A stretch of DNA of 64,000 nucleotides from UBA7446 sp965657545 (GTDB taxonomy: Bacteria > Bacteroidota > Bacteroidia > Flavobacteriales > Flavobacteriaceae): contig CBFHOG010000003.1 of NCBI GenBank assembly GCA_965657545.1, positions 62,001-126,000 on the forward strand. The letters run 5' to 3'. A program made the translations under genes and the position numbers. The notes beneath the pieces are model-generated. The model worked only from the letters and a program-made list of their open reading frames with translations, did no database searches and was not told the origin of the DNA. This document shows positions 8,864 through 16,026 of the stretch, one piece after another (the stretch's first letter is position 1; the number at the start of each line of letters is the position of its first letter).

Positions 8864-10080
8864 TGAATTATCCAAATATATCTGAATTTATTAATAATTC
8901 AATAATTAATAGAAATCAAAGTTTATTTACTCAAGATATAATTTCAAATGAAAAAAAACTAAACGAACAAATCAATAATAAGAGTGTATTAGTTATCGGA
9001 GGAGCTGGTACTATAGGATCATCATTTATAAAAGCAATTATTAAATATATTCCTTCAGCACTTGTTGTAGTTGATACAAATGAAAATGGGCTAACTGAAC
9101 TTACTAGAACTTTACGAAGTGATAAAGATATAAACCTACCACTAACATATTTAACTTACCCAATGAGTTTCGCTTCAGCTACATTTGATAAAGTTCTTGA
9201 GAAATTTAATTTTGATATCGTTGCAAATTTTGCAGCTCATAAGCATGTTCGTAGTGAAAAGGATATTATTTCTATAGAAGCAATGCTGGAAAATAACGTG
9301 TTTGCTGCAAAATCTTTTTTAGATAAGCTCTCAAAAAATCCCCCAAAGCATTTTTTCTGTGTTTCTACGGATAAAGCTGCAAACCCTGTAAATGTTATGG
9401 GTGCTTCGAAAAAAATGATGGAAAATCTTATAATGTCATATTCAAACGATTTTAAAATAACTACTGCACGTTTTGCAAATGTCGCTTTTTCAAATGGCTC
9501 ATTATTAGATGGATATATCCATAGGTTAATGCAAAGACAACCTATTTCATGTCCATCAGACGTGAAGCGTTTTTTTGTTTCTCCACAGGAAAGTGGACAA
9601 ATCTGCCTGTTAGCCTGTATTTTAGGGAGCTCAGGTGATATATTTTTCCCAAAACTATATGAGAATCAATTGGTTAGCTTTAAGCATATTACAGAGAAGT
9701 TCTTTGATTTTTTAGGTCAAAAAATAGAATATTGTTCCAGTGAAGATGATGCAAAAAAAAGTGCTAGCAATATTAAATCCAATGACCATGTTGAATCTTA
9801 CCCAGTTTATTTCTTCAAGTCCGATACTAGTGGTGAAAAGCTATTTGAAGAGTTCTATGAGAAAGAAGATGAGATTGATTTGAATTCTTTTTATAAACTT
9901 GGTGTAATAGTTAATAATAGCAAACCAATTAAGCAAGAAGTGATTAATACTATCAATGAATTAAAAATAATATTTAAGTTAAAAACATCAAAAAAATCAG
10001 ATTTAGTTAATGCAATGTCAACAATTATCCCTGGCTTTAGTCATATTGAAACTGGAAAATCTTTAGACCAAAAAATGTAA
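8863..10080 (+). CDS. Nucleotide-sugar 4,6-dehydratase/epimerase, CapD-like (Polysacc_synt_2)
   Basis: I place the start at the ATG overlapping the previous stop (TGATG), giving 405 residues; a TTG one codon upstream is also possible. After about 40 residues that are not part of the fold comes the Rossmann motif VIGGAGTIGSS, then the family signature STDKAANPVNVMGASK, where Lys and Met replace the usual Tyr-x3-Lys arrangement of extended SDRs. This is typical of short CapD/FlaA1-like UDP-GlcNAc 4,6-dehydratases. FANVAFSNGSLLDG and VKRFFVSPQESG are also family-like. There are no N-terminal transmembrane helices, so it is a soluble form. It probably supplies the 4-keto-6-deoxy sugar to the upstream aminotransferase. 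Confidence 0.87.
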   Translation: MNYPNISEFINNSIINRNQSLFTQDIISNEKKLNEQINNKSVLVIGGAGTIGSSFIKAIIKYIPSALVVVDTNENGLTELTRTLRSDKDINLPLTYLTYPMSFASATFDKVLEKFNFDIVANFAAHKHVRSEKDIISIEAMLENNVFAAKSFLDKLSKNPPKHFFCVSTDKAANPVNVMGASKKMMENLIMSYSNDFKITTARFANVAFSNGSLLDGYIHRLMQRQPISCPSDVKRFFVSPQESGQICLLACILGSSGDIFFPKLYENQLVSFKHITEKFFDFLGQKIEYCSSEDDAKKSASNIKSNDHVESYPVYFFKSDTSGEKLFEEFYEKEDEIDLNSFYKLGVIVNNSKPIKQEVINTINELKIIFKLKTSKKSDLVNAMSTIIPGFSHIETGKSLDQKM

Positions 10081-10081
10081 T

Positions 10082-10762
10082 ATGTATAAAAATTTCAAGC
10101 GTGTTTCAGACTTAATATTAGCTCTGATTTCAACCACAGTACTTTTTATATTTTTACTTCCTGTTATTGCTGGTTTGTTATTAACAGGTGAAGGGCATGT
10201 GTTTTATTTTCAAGAACGTGTTGGTAAAAATAAAAAGCGTTTTCAAATATGGAAATTTGCAACTATGCTTAAAGACAGTGTCAATATGAAAGGCGGATTA
10301 ATTACTACAAAAAACGACCATAGGATTACACCAATGGGGGGCTTTTTAAGAAAAAGTAAAATAAATGAACTTCCACAATTAATCAATATAATTAAGGGAG
10401 ACATGAGTTTTGTTGGTCCTCGGCCAGTAATGCCAAAAAGCTTTGAGGTTTATCCCAAAGAAACTCAAAGTTTTATTTATAATGTAACACCTGGCCTGAC
10501 GGGGATGGGATCTTTAATTTTTAGCGATGAAGAAGAACTCATAACAAAAGTCAAAGAAACAGGGAAAGACACCTGGGAGTTTTATCAAAAAGAGATTTAC
10601 CCTTTTAAAGGGGAGCTTGAAAAATTCTATCAAGAAAACTTTGGGTTATTAACTGATATAAAAATATTTATTGCAACTGTAATTAAAGTGATTTTTCCAT
10701 CAAAAAAACTGCCTTATTACTTCTTCCCTAAAGCACCCAGGAAGGAATTTAAAATACGTTAA
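10082..10762 (+). CDS. Initiating sugar-phosphate transferase (PglC/WbaP catalytic-domain family)
   Basis: This 226-residue bacterial sugar transferase has an N-terminal hydrophobic re-entrant helix (residues 10-32), the FQERVGKNKKRFQIWKF block, the acidic/basic segment KSKINELPQLINIIKGDMS and the diagnostic VGPRPVMP. It is short, like PglC, with none of the extra membrane helices of WbaP. It transfers a phospho-sugar from a UDP-sugar to undecaprenyl phosphate and so starts repeat-unit assembly at the inner membrane. It lies one base after the dehydratase stop and is the last gene of the polysaccharide run, so its donor could be the amino sugar made by the two preceding genes. Confidence 0.9.
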   Translation: MYKNFKRVSDLILALISTTVLFIFLLPVIAGLLLTGEGHVFYFQERVGKNKKRFQIWKFATMLKDSVNMKGGLITTKNDHRITPMGGFLRKSKINELPQLINIIKGDMSFVGPRPVMPKSFEVYPKETQSFIYNVTPGLTGMGSLIFSDEEELITKVKETGKDTWEFYQKEIYPFKGELEKFYQENFGLLTDIKIFIATVIKVIFPSKKLPYYFFPKAPRKEFKIR

Positions 10763-10826
10763 AAACTTTTCAATAACTCCAGCTTTAATTTCTTTGGCTT
10801 TTTCAATTGGCACACTAATTTTACAT

Positions 10827-11123
10827 ATGCCATTTAATAAACAAACAGCCCGTGAGGCGGGCAAGAAAAGTAAACGCGGTCCATCTAAAAAACTGGACCC
10901 AAATATTCGGGATAAGATGGAGCTGTTGTATGAGGAAGTGTTGGACCATTTGCTTATGCACCAAAAAGAGCTTTCTATGTCTGATAGGGTTAAACTAGTG
11001 CAGAGCCTTTCTAATTATTTACTTCCAAAAGCAAAAACTGTTCGAGATAAGTTTACCTTAGAGGAACTTCAGGAAAGAGAAAAGTTAAGTTGGTCTAATG
11101 CAACTCCCGATCCAAGAAAATAA
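10827..11123 (+). CDS. Small basic hypothetical protein beside integrase, phage-like
   Basis: The open frame begins with a TTG at 10794, but the ATG at 10827 gives a more natural start (MPFNKQTAREAGKKSKRG), making 98 residues. The N-terminal 25 residues are strongly basic and the rest is predicted helical (ELLYEEVLDHLLMHQKEL, VKLVQSLSNYLLPK). Proteins that open in a similar way and have a basic head and helical body occur in Bacteroidota prophages, sometimes near terminase genes, but I cannot assign a family. The stop codon directly abuts the stop of the integrase on the other strand, with no intergenic base. It is probably cargo or a remnant of the integrated element. Confidence 0.6.
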   Translation: MPFNKQTAREAGKKSKRGPSKKLDPNIRDKMELLYEEVLDHLLMHQKELSMSDRVKLVQSLSNYLLPKAKTVRDKFTLEELQEREKLSWSNATPDPRK

Positions 11124-12389
11124 CTACAGCGTTACTGCTACTTTCATAAAGGCATCTGCATAAGCATCTTTATTTGCGTTTTGCCCTATGTAGCTTAAAA
11201 ACGTTGTTTCCTTGGAGTGCCCTGTTATCTGCATAAGTATGGGCGTTTCAATTTTTCCAAAATAGTTTGTGGCAAAAGAGCGCCTTAAATCATGTGATGA
11301 AATAACGCTATATTTTGGATATATCCCAAGCACACGCCTTCTCGTTTTTGGACATACTTTATAGGCCTTTACCGGCTGATCAATACTAGCGTACTTACAA
11401 AGTTCTTTTAGCTGCTTATTAAAAAGCTGCTGCGAAATGCTATAAGGAAAATCCTCTTTTAAAATCTTCACAACATCTGGGTCAATAACACCAACCGTTA
11501 CATGCTTCTCTGTCTTTTGTTGGATGATATCTATATAAAGCCCGTGCTCAGCAGATCGTATTTGTATTGGATCCAACCGAAGCAAATCAGATACACGTTG
11601 TCCAATTGAAAGCCCAATTAACAGCCATTTTCTTGTATTTTCCATACTTGAGCTTAACCCCACAAGCCCTTTAATCTTTTTTATTTCTTCAAAGTTTAGC
11701 GTTTGCAAGCATCGATCACTATTTCGTTGCGTAAAAGACTCTATATGCCTGGTATATGGATGTACTTCAACTCCTAATCTATCCGCTTCTTTGCAAATCA
11801 TCTTCAATAGCTTAACCTGGAGGCCAGCATTGTTTAGCGAATATCCTTTCTCTGTCAGTAACCACTCTTTAAATCTACTCACCAGTTTGTGGTCTATTGC
11901 ATCCAAAGCAATTTGTGCTTTAATACTTTTCTCAAAGCTTTCAATAAGGCTATAAAACCGCTCAAGATTTCTAATGGTATACGTTGATAGTCCAAGTGAC
12001 CCCGTTCGCTTAATTCTGCGAAGCGGAGCGGACTCAATATACTTTTGAATTTGAAACAGCAGCATTTTTTCTGATGTTTTTTTAGCATCATCAAAACATA
12101 AACTAACATGATCCGATAGCCAATTTTCGTCTATATCTTCTTGCTTTAATTGTGCTGTCGTATATGATGCTTCCAAGTACCCCTTTAATAGTTCTAGCCT
12201 TGTGTTTTGTTCCTTGGTTTGATCATCGGCCCCCAAAATCTGCTCCTGCATAGGATCCCATTGATTAAAGGGAGCGAAGATGCCTAAAGGTACTTTTTGT
12301 ATATTGTTGTTCTCAGATAGTAGGTTTACCCACACCTCGCCTTGGGTATCAGATTTTGGAGCCAAAACATACGTAATACGCGCTTTCAT
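11124..12389 (-). CDS. Tyrosine recombinase/integrase of an island or prophage
   Basis: This is a complete 421-residue tyrosine integrase. The N-terminal 100 residues form an arm-binding-like domain, followed by a SAM-like core-binding domain (about 110-215). The catalytic domain keeps Arg265 in GQRVSDLL, His366 and Arg369 in SSHDLRRSF, His391 in ITGHSKE and the nucleophile Tyr400 in FLSYIG. It therefore looks active. The gene points away from the 3' end of the tmRNA gene, which lies 434 bases upstream; integrases are often placed this way next to the ssrA target they use. The element it belongs to would extend to lower coordinates, towards the polysaccharide locus. Confidence 0.9.
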   Translation of the reverse strand: MKARITYVLAPKSDTQGEVWVNLLSENNNIQKVPLGIFAPFNQWDPMQEQILGADDQTKEQNTRLELLKGYLEASYTTAQLKQEDIDENWLSDHVSLCFDDAKKTSEKMLLFQIQKYIESAPLRRIKRTGSLGLSTYTIRNLERFYSLIESFEKSIKAQIALDAIDHKLVSRFKEWLLTEKGYSLNNAGLQVKLLKMICKEADRLGVEVHPYTRHIESFTQRNSDRCLQTLNFEEIKKIKGLVGLSSSMENTRKWLLIGLSIGQRVSDLLRLDPIQIRSAEHGLYIDIIQQKTEKHVTVGVIDPDVVKILKEDFPYSISQQLFNKQLKELCKYASIDQPVKAYKVCPKTRRRVLGIYPKYSVISSHDLRRSFATNYFGKIETPILMQITGHSKETTFLSYIGQNANKDAYADAFMKVAVTL

Positions 12390-12612
12390 AATTAGACATT
12401 ATTTTAAAAAAAGCGCAAAGATTCTTACATGCTACTAACAAAAGATAGCATATAAATTCCTAAAAAATAGCACTTAGTTTCGACTACAAGATACGTTATT
12501 TTAGATGTTTTTTAGCATAAATTTGGGACTTTTAAGAAGGGAAGGGTGAAAAAAGTTTTCATTTCAACTACGGACTGTAGTTATTTATAGTTGTTAGATT
12601 GTGGGTTAACTG

Positions 12613-12653
12613 AAAATAAAAAAAGGACAAATCTCAAAAAATATGAGTTTGTC
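12613..12653 (-). terminator. Rho-independent terminator for the tmRNA transcript
   Basis: The stem gacaaa-t-ctca / tgagtttgtc (12626-12636 with 12644-12653, one bulged base) has a 7-base loop. Read on the minus strand it is followed by an eight-T run (12617-12624). It lies about 170 bases beyond the mature tmRNA 3' end, so the primary transcript would be trimmed. Confidence 0.6.
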
Positions 12654-12660
12654 TCGTTTG

Positions 12661-12677
12661 GTGGGGTCAGATGGATT
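12661..12677. repeat. Degenerate copy of the tmRNA 3' end (att-like)
   Basis: The 17 bases gtggggtcagatggatt match the tmRNA 3' terminal segment at 12823-12839 (gtggagtcggagggaat) at 13 of 17 positions and in the same orientation. Read on the minus strand the copy ends in ..CCCCACCA, like an encoded acceptor CCA. It may be a diverged attachment-site half left by an earlier integration; chance similarity is not excluded. Confidence 0.35.
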
Positions 12678-12823
12678 ACCCTACGGGTTTTCCCTTTGCT
12701 TCCCTTTTAGGAAATACAGCAAACAATGCTTGCAGCACTAAGCGTATAAAACCAACAAAGCCCTTACAAATACATTTGCAGGACTTTTTATGATGTTATC
12801 CGCAGCTTTGCTGTGCTTCAAAG

Positions 12824-13220
12824 TGGAGTCGGAGGGAATCGAACCCTCGTCCAAACAAGTCAATTCAACGCTTTCTACAAGTGTAGTTTTCGTTTGATTT
12901 TCGAATAGTTGCTGACCGAAAACCGCCCACAATTACCTTAGCTTTTTTATTTTGAGAACGCGTCAAAGCACCGTGATCTCTATGTTGACTTTGATGGTAT
13001 CTTTTTGCGGGACGCCGTCAACAAGGGCTTCCCAAAGACATCTCGCCTTCCCGCCTTGCGGGACTAGGGCCTGGACTTACTATAATTCAGTCAATTAGGC
13101 TGCAAGAGCGTAGTTATTCTCGCCATTTAAAATGGTGGTACTATGAGATTTACGAGCTGTAGTCCAGCGCTCGACTTGCTTACATCGTCATGAATCTCGC
13201 TGTCAATACCAGTCGACCCC
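12824..13220 (-). ncRNA. ssrA: tmRNA (transfer-messenger RNA)
   Basis: Read on the minus strand the gene begins GGGGTCGACTGG at 13220 and ends with the tRNA-like T arm GGTTCGATTCC and CGACTCCA at 12824. The 5' GGGGUCG pairs with the 3' CGACUCC (one G-U). The terminal CCA is not fully encoded. The tag frame is at 13124-13095: GGC GAG AAT AAC TAC GCT CTT GCA GCC TAA, encoding GENNYALAA. The length of about 397 nt is usual for the gene. tmRNA with SmpB rescues stalled ribosomes and tags the nascent chain for proteolysis. Its 3' end is a classic integration target, and an integrase lies just downstream. Confidence 0.95.
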
Positions 13221-13252
13221 ATGTATTCAAAGAACTATTCCCAAAAGGGATG

Positions 13253-13260
13253 CAAATTTA
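13253..13260 (-). promoter_or_regulatory. Candidate -7 element for tmRNA
   Basis: On the minus strand the sequence TAAATTTG fits the Bacteroidota -7 consensus TAnnTTTG, 33 bases before the mature 5' end; the leader would be removed by RNase P. It overlaps the kdsA stop codon. I could not find a good -33 TTTG at the right spacing. Confidence 0.35.
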
Positions 13261-14070
13261 CGAAATCTCGTTGACTGTTTTACGAAGTATTGCTAGTCGT
13301 GTGAGTAATCCCTCCAGAAGATGTAACGAAAGCATATTTGCCCCGTCACTCTTGGCAATACTAGGATCATGGTGGGTTTCCATAAATAATCCGTCTACAC
13401 CCGCGGCAATTCCAGCTTTAGCCATCGTTTCAATAAGCTCTGGTCGTCCGCCCGTAACGCCACTTGCCTGGTTTGGTTGCTGAAGTGAATGCGTAACATC
13501 TAGTATGGTTGGTGCAAACGACTTCATCACAGGAACACCTCTAAAATCAACTACCATGTCTTGATACCCAAACATGGTGCCGCGATCTGTAATCCATGCG
13601 TTTGTGTTTCCAGATTCGGTTACTTTGGTAACAGCATGTTGCATACTTTCAGGACTCATAAACTGTCCTTTTTTAAGATTTACATACTTACCAGTATTTG
13701 CTGCAGCCACGACCAAGTCGGTTTGACGTACCAAAAACGCCGGAATTTGCAGTACATCTACATATTCCGCAGCCATTGTTGCGTCTGCAACATCGTGAAT
13801 ATCTGTGACGGTAGGCACATTAAAGGCTTCGCCTACTTTTCTTAAAATCTTTAAGGCCTTTTCGTCACCAATTCCCGTGAAACTATCCAGCCTACTTCGG
13901 TTCGCTTTTTTAAAACTTCCCTTAAAAACAAGGGGTAAATGAAGTTTTTCGGTTACTTCTACGAGCTGTTCTGCAATACGCATTGCCATGTTTTCCCCTT
14001 CAATGGCACAAGGGCCAGCTAAGAGAAAAAATTGATTTGATTCCGATTGACGTTTTAGAAATTGATCCAT
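13258..14070 (-). CDS. kdsA: 3-deoxy-8-phosphooctulonate (Kdo-8-P) synthase
   Basis: The 270-residue enzyme condenses phosphoenolpyruvate with arabinose-5-phosphate to make Kdo-8-phosphate for lipopolysaccharide core. The DAHP synthase-I-like barrel is complete: FLLAGPCAIEGENMA, the PEP/A5P segment FKGSFKKANRS, GTMFGYQDMVVDFRG and HSLQQPNQASG. Position 21 is Cys (AGPCAIE), the residue that binds the divalent metal in class II (metal-dependent) enzymes, where the E. coli type has Asn; this suggests a metal-dependent enzyme. The gene stands alone, divergent from typA, with the tmRNA gene just downstream on the same strand. Confidence 0.95.
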   Translation of the reverse strand: MDQFLKRQSESNQFFLLAGPCAIEGENMAMRIAEQLVEVTEKLHLPLVFKGSFKKANRSRLDSFTGIGDEKALKILRKVGEAFNVPTVTDIHDVADATMAAEYVDVLQIPAFLVRQTDLVVAAANTGKYVNLKKGQFMSPESMQHAVTKVTESGNTNAWITDRGTMFGYQDMVVDFRGVPVMKSFAPTILDVTHSLQQPNQASGVTGGRPELIETMAKAGIAAGVDGLFMETHHDPSIAKSDGANMLSLHLLEGLLTRLAILRKTVNEIS

Positions 14071-14127
14071 ATTGCAAAAATACGGATAATGCTAATGCAA
14101 TTCACGCCCTGTTGCATACAAAAAACG

Positions 14128-14135
14128 TACATTTG
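14128..14135 (+). promoter_or_regulatory. Candidate -7 element upstream of typA
   Basis: TACATTTG matches TAnnTTTG and lies 16 bases before the typA ATG. A TTG at 14112 is present, but the 13-base spacing is shorter than usual. Confidence 0.35.
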
Positions 14136-14151
14136 CCGCGCAAAACACACT

Positions 14152-15957
14152 ATGGAAAATATCCGCAATATTGCCATCATCGCACACGTAGATCATGGTA
14201 AAACAACTCTGGTTGATAAAATTCTTCACCACTGTCAACTTTTTAGAGATAACGAAACCAAGGGCGAGCTTATCCTTGACAACAATGACTTAGAGCGAGA
14301 GCGCGGGATTACGATTTTATCCAAAAACGTTTCGGTTCAATACAAAGACACCAAAATCAATATTATTGATACGCCTGGTCACGCCGATTTTGGAGGCGAA
14401 GTAGAGCGTGTTTTGAATATGGCAGACGGTGTGTTACTTCTTGTAGATGCCTTTGAAGGGCCTATGCCACAAACGCGTTTTGTGTTGCAGAAAGCCATTA
14501 ATTTAAAGCTTAAGCCCATTGTGGTTGTCAATAAGGTGGACAAAGAAAATTGTACACCCGAGGAGGTTTATGAATCTGTTTTTGACTTGATGTTTGAATT
14601 GGGCGCTGAAGAGTGGCAGTTAGACTTCCCTGTGTTGTACGGCTCAGCAAAAAATAATTGGATGTCAGACGATTGGAAAAATCAGACGGATTCTGTAGCC
14701 CCTCTATTAGATGCTGTTGTTGAACATATTCCTGCACCAAAAGTTTACGAAGGGACTACGCAAATGCTCATCACTTCATTGGATTATTCGTCATTTACTG
14801 GGCGAATTGCCATTGGACGATTACACCGCGGAGTACTAAAAGCTTCAGATACAGTTTCTTTAGTAAAGCGAGATGCTTCTATTGTGAAGTCAAAAATCAA
14901 AGAGCTTTTGGTCTTTGATGGATTGGGTAGAAAAAAAGTAGATGAGGTTCAAGCAGGCGATTTATGCGCTGTTGTTGGTTTAGAGGATTTTGAAATTGGC
15001 GATACGATTGCCGATATAGAAGCCCCTGAAGCCTTGCCTACCATCGCTATTGATGAGCCTACAATGAGTATGTTGTTCACAATAAACGACTCTCCTTTTT
15101 TTGGTAAAGAAGGAAAATTTGTTACCTCGCGCCATATTAAAGATAGGTTAGAACGTGAGTTAGAGCGTAACCTAGCCATGCGATTAGATCCTACAGATTC
15201 TGCTGATAAGTTTATGGTTTTTGGACGTGGTGTATTGCACTTGTCGGTACTTATCGAAACCATGCGCCGTGAAGGATATGAGTTGCAAATTGGACAACCT
15301 CAAGTGATCATTAAAGAAATTGATGGGAAAAAATGCGAACCTATTGAAGAATTAACAATTGATTTACCCGAAGAAGTTTCAGGGAAAGCAGTTGAAATGG
15401 TTACCATGCGAAAAGGGGAGATGACCGCCATGGAGCCTAAAGGCGGCCGTATGGTGTGCTCGTTTAAAATTCCATCACGTGGTATTATTGGTTTGCGAAA
15501 TCAGCTACTTACCGCAACGGCTGGAGAGGCCATTATGAACCATCGATTTATTGAATTTGCACCCTACAAAGGAGAAATTCCTGGACGTATAAACGGCTCA
15601 TTGATTTCAATGGAAAAAGGAACGGCAATTCCATATTCGTTAGACAAACTTCAAGACAGAGGGAAATTCTTTATTCCACCGGGGGATGAAATTTATACCG
15701 GGCAAGTAATAGGAGAAAATTCTCGTGCTGACGACTTGGTAGTCAACGTAACAAAAACCAAAAAACTTTCAAATGTCCGCGCATCTGGTTCTGACGACAA
15801 GGTCAAACTGGCTCCGCCAATTACCTTTAGCTTAGAAGAAGCATTGGAATATATTCAAAAAGATGAGTACGTAGAAGTTACTCCAAACTCTTTGCGTTTG
15901 CGGAAAATATACCTAGACGAAAACGAGCGTAAACGTCGTGGTAAGCAAATAGGGTAA
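14152..15957 (+). CDS. typA: Ribosome-associated GTPase TypA/BipA
   Basis: I chose the ATG at 14152 (MENIRNIAIIAHVDHGKTTL), giving 601 residues; the upstream in-frame extension is not conserved-looking and covers the promoter. The protein has G1 HVDHGKTTL, the switch/G2 region RGITILSKN, G3 DTPGHADFGGEVER and G4 NKVDKE, followed by EF-G-like domains and the BipA-specific C-terminal domain (GRINGSLISMEKG, RIRKIYLDENERKR-like end). It is the usual length. TypA binds ribosomes and helps 50S assembly and stress adaptation. It is divergent from kdsA and is followed 69 bases later by a flippase gene, which is probably functionally separate. Confidence 0.96.
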   Translation: MENIRNIAIIAHVDHGKTTLVDKILHHCQLFRDNETKGELILDNNDLERERGITILSKNVSVQYKDTKINIIDTPGHADFGGEVERVLNMADGVLLLVDAFEGPMPQTRFVLQKAINLKLKPIVVVNKVDKENCTPEEVYESVFDLMFELGAEEWQLDFPVLYGSAKNNWMSDDWKNQTDSVAPLLDAVVEHIPAPKVYEGTTQMLITSLDYSSFTGRIAIGRLHRGVLKASDTVSLVKRDASIVKSKIKELLVFDGLGRKKVDEVQAGDLCAVVGLEDFEIGDTIADIEAPEALPTIAIDEPTMSMLFTINDSPFFGKEGKFVTSRHIKDRLERELERNLAMRLDPTDSADKFMVFGRGVLHLSVLIETMRREGYELQIGQPQVIIKEIDGKKCEPIEELTIDLPEEVSGKAVEMVTMRKGEMTAMEPKGGRMVCSFKIPSRGIIGLRNQLLTATAGEAIMNHRFIEFAPYKGEIPGRINGSLISMEKGTAIPYSLDKLQDRGKFFIPPGDEIYTGQVIGENSRADDLVVNVTKTKKLSNVRASGSDDKVKLAPPITFSLEEALEYIQKDEYVEVTPNSLRLRKIYLDENERKRRGKQIG

Positions 15958-16026
15958 TTTATTTGCTAATTTTGCGTTTTAGTATGGAATCATAATTACA
16001 GCGCAATCCCACTTTTTCAGTGGTTT

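Larger units (their letters stand above)
12390..12823. other. 434-base non-coding stretch between integrase and tmRNA: candidate attachment region
   Basis: I see no convincing gene here. The stretch holds a perfect 6-bp inverted repeat with a 5-base spacer at 12566-12582 (aactac/gtagtt), which could be a core-type or regulatory site for the integrase; a terminator hairpin reading on the minus strand near 12613-12653; and at 12661-12677 a degenerate copy of the tmRNA 3' end. The integrase promoter must also be here, but I could not define it. Confidence 0.55.

Noticed and set aside
12661..12740. Possible extra tRNA or tmRNA gene ending ..CCCCACCA on the minus strand
   Set aside because: I could not fold D or anticodon arms, so it is treated only as a degenerate copy of the tmRNA 3' end.
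12738..12932. Minus-strand open frame of 64 codons across the end of the tmRNA gene
   Set aside because: It overlaps the tRNA-like end of tmRNA, so its codons are RNA-structured sequence and not a gene.
13190..13483. Plus-strand frame of 97 codons antisense to kdsA and across the tmRNA 5' end
   Set aside because: It is antisense to strongly conserved sequence and overlaps an RNA gene, with no coding signature of its own.
14062..14151. 30-residue N-terminal extension of typA
   Set aside because: It carries the promoter-like TACATTTG and no conserved residues; MENIRNIAII is the standard start.
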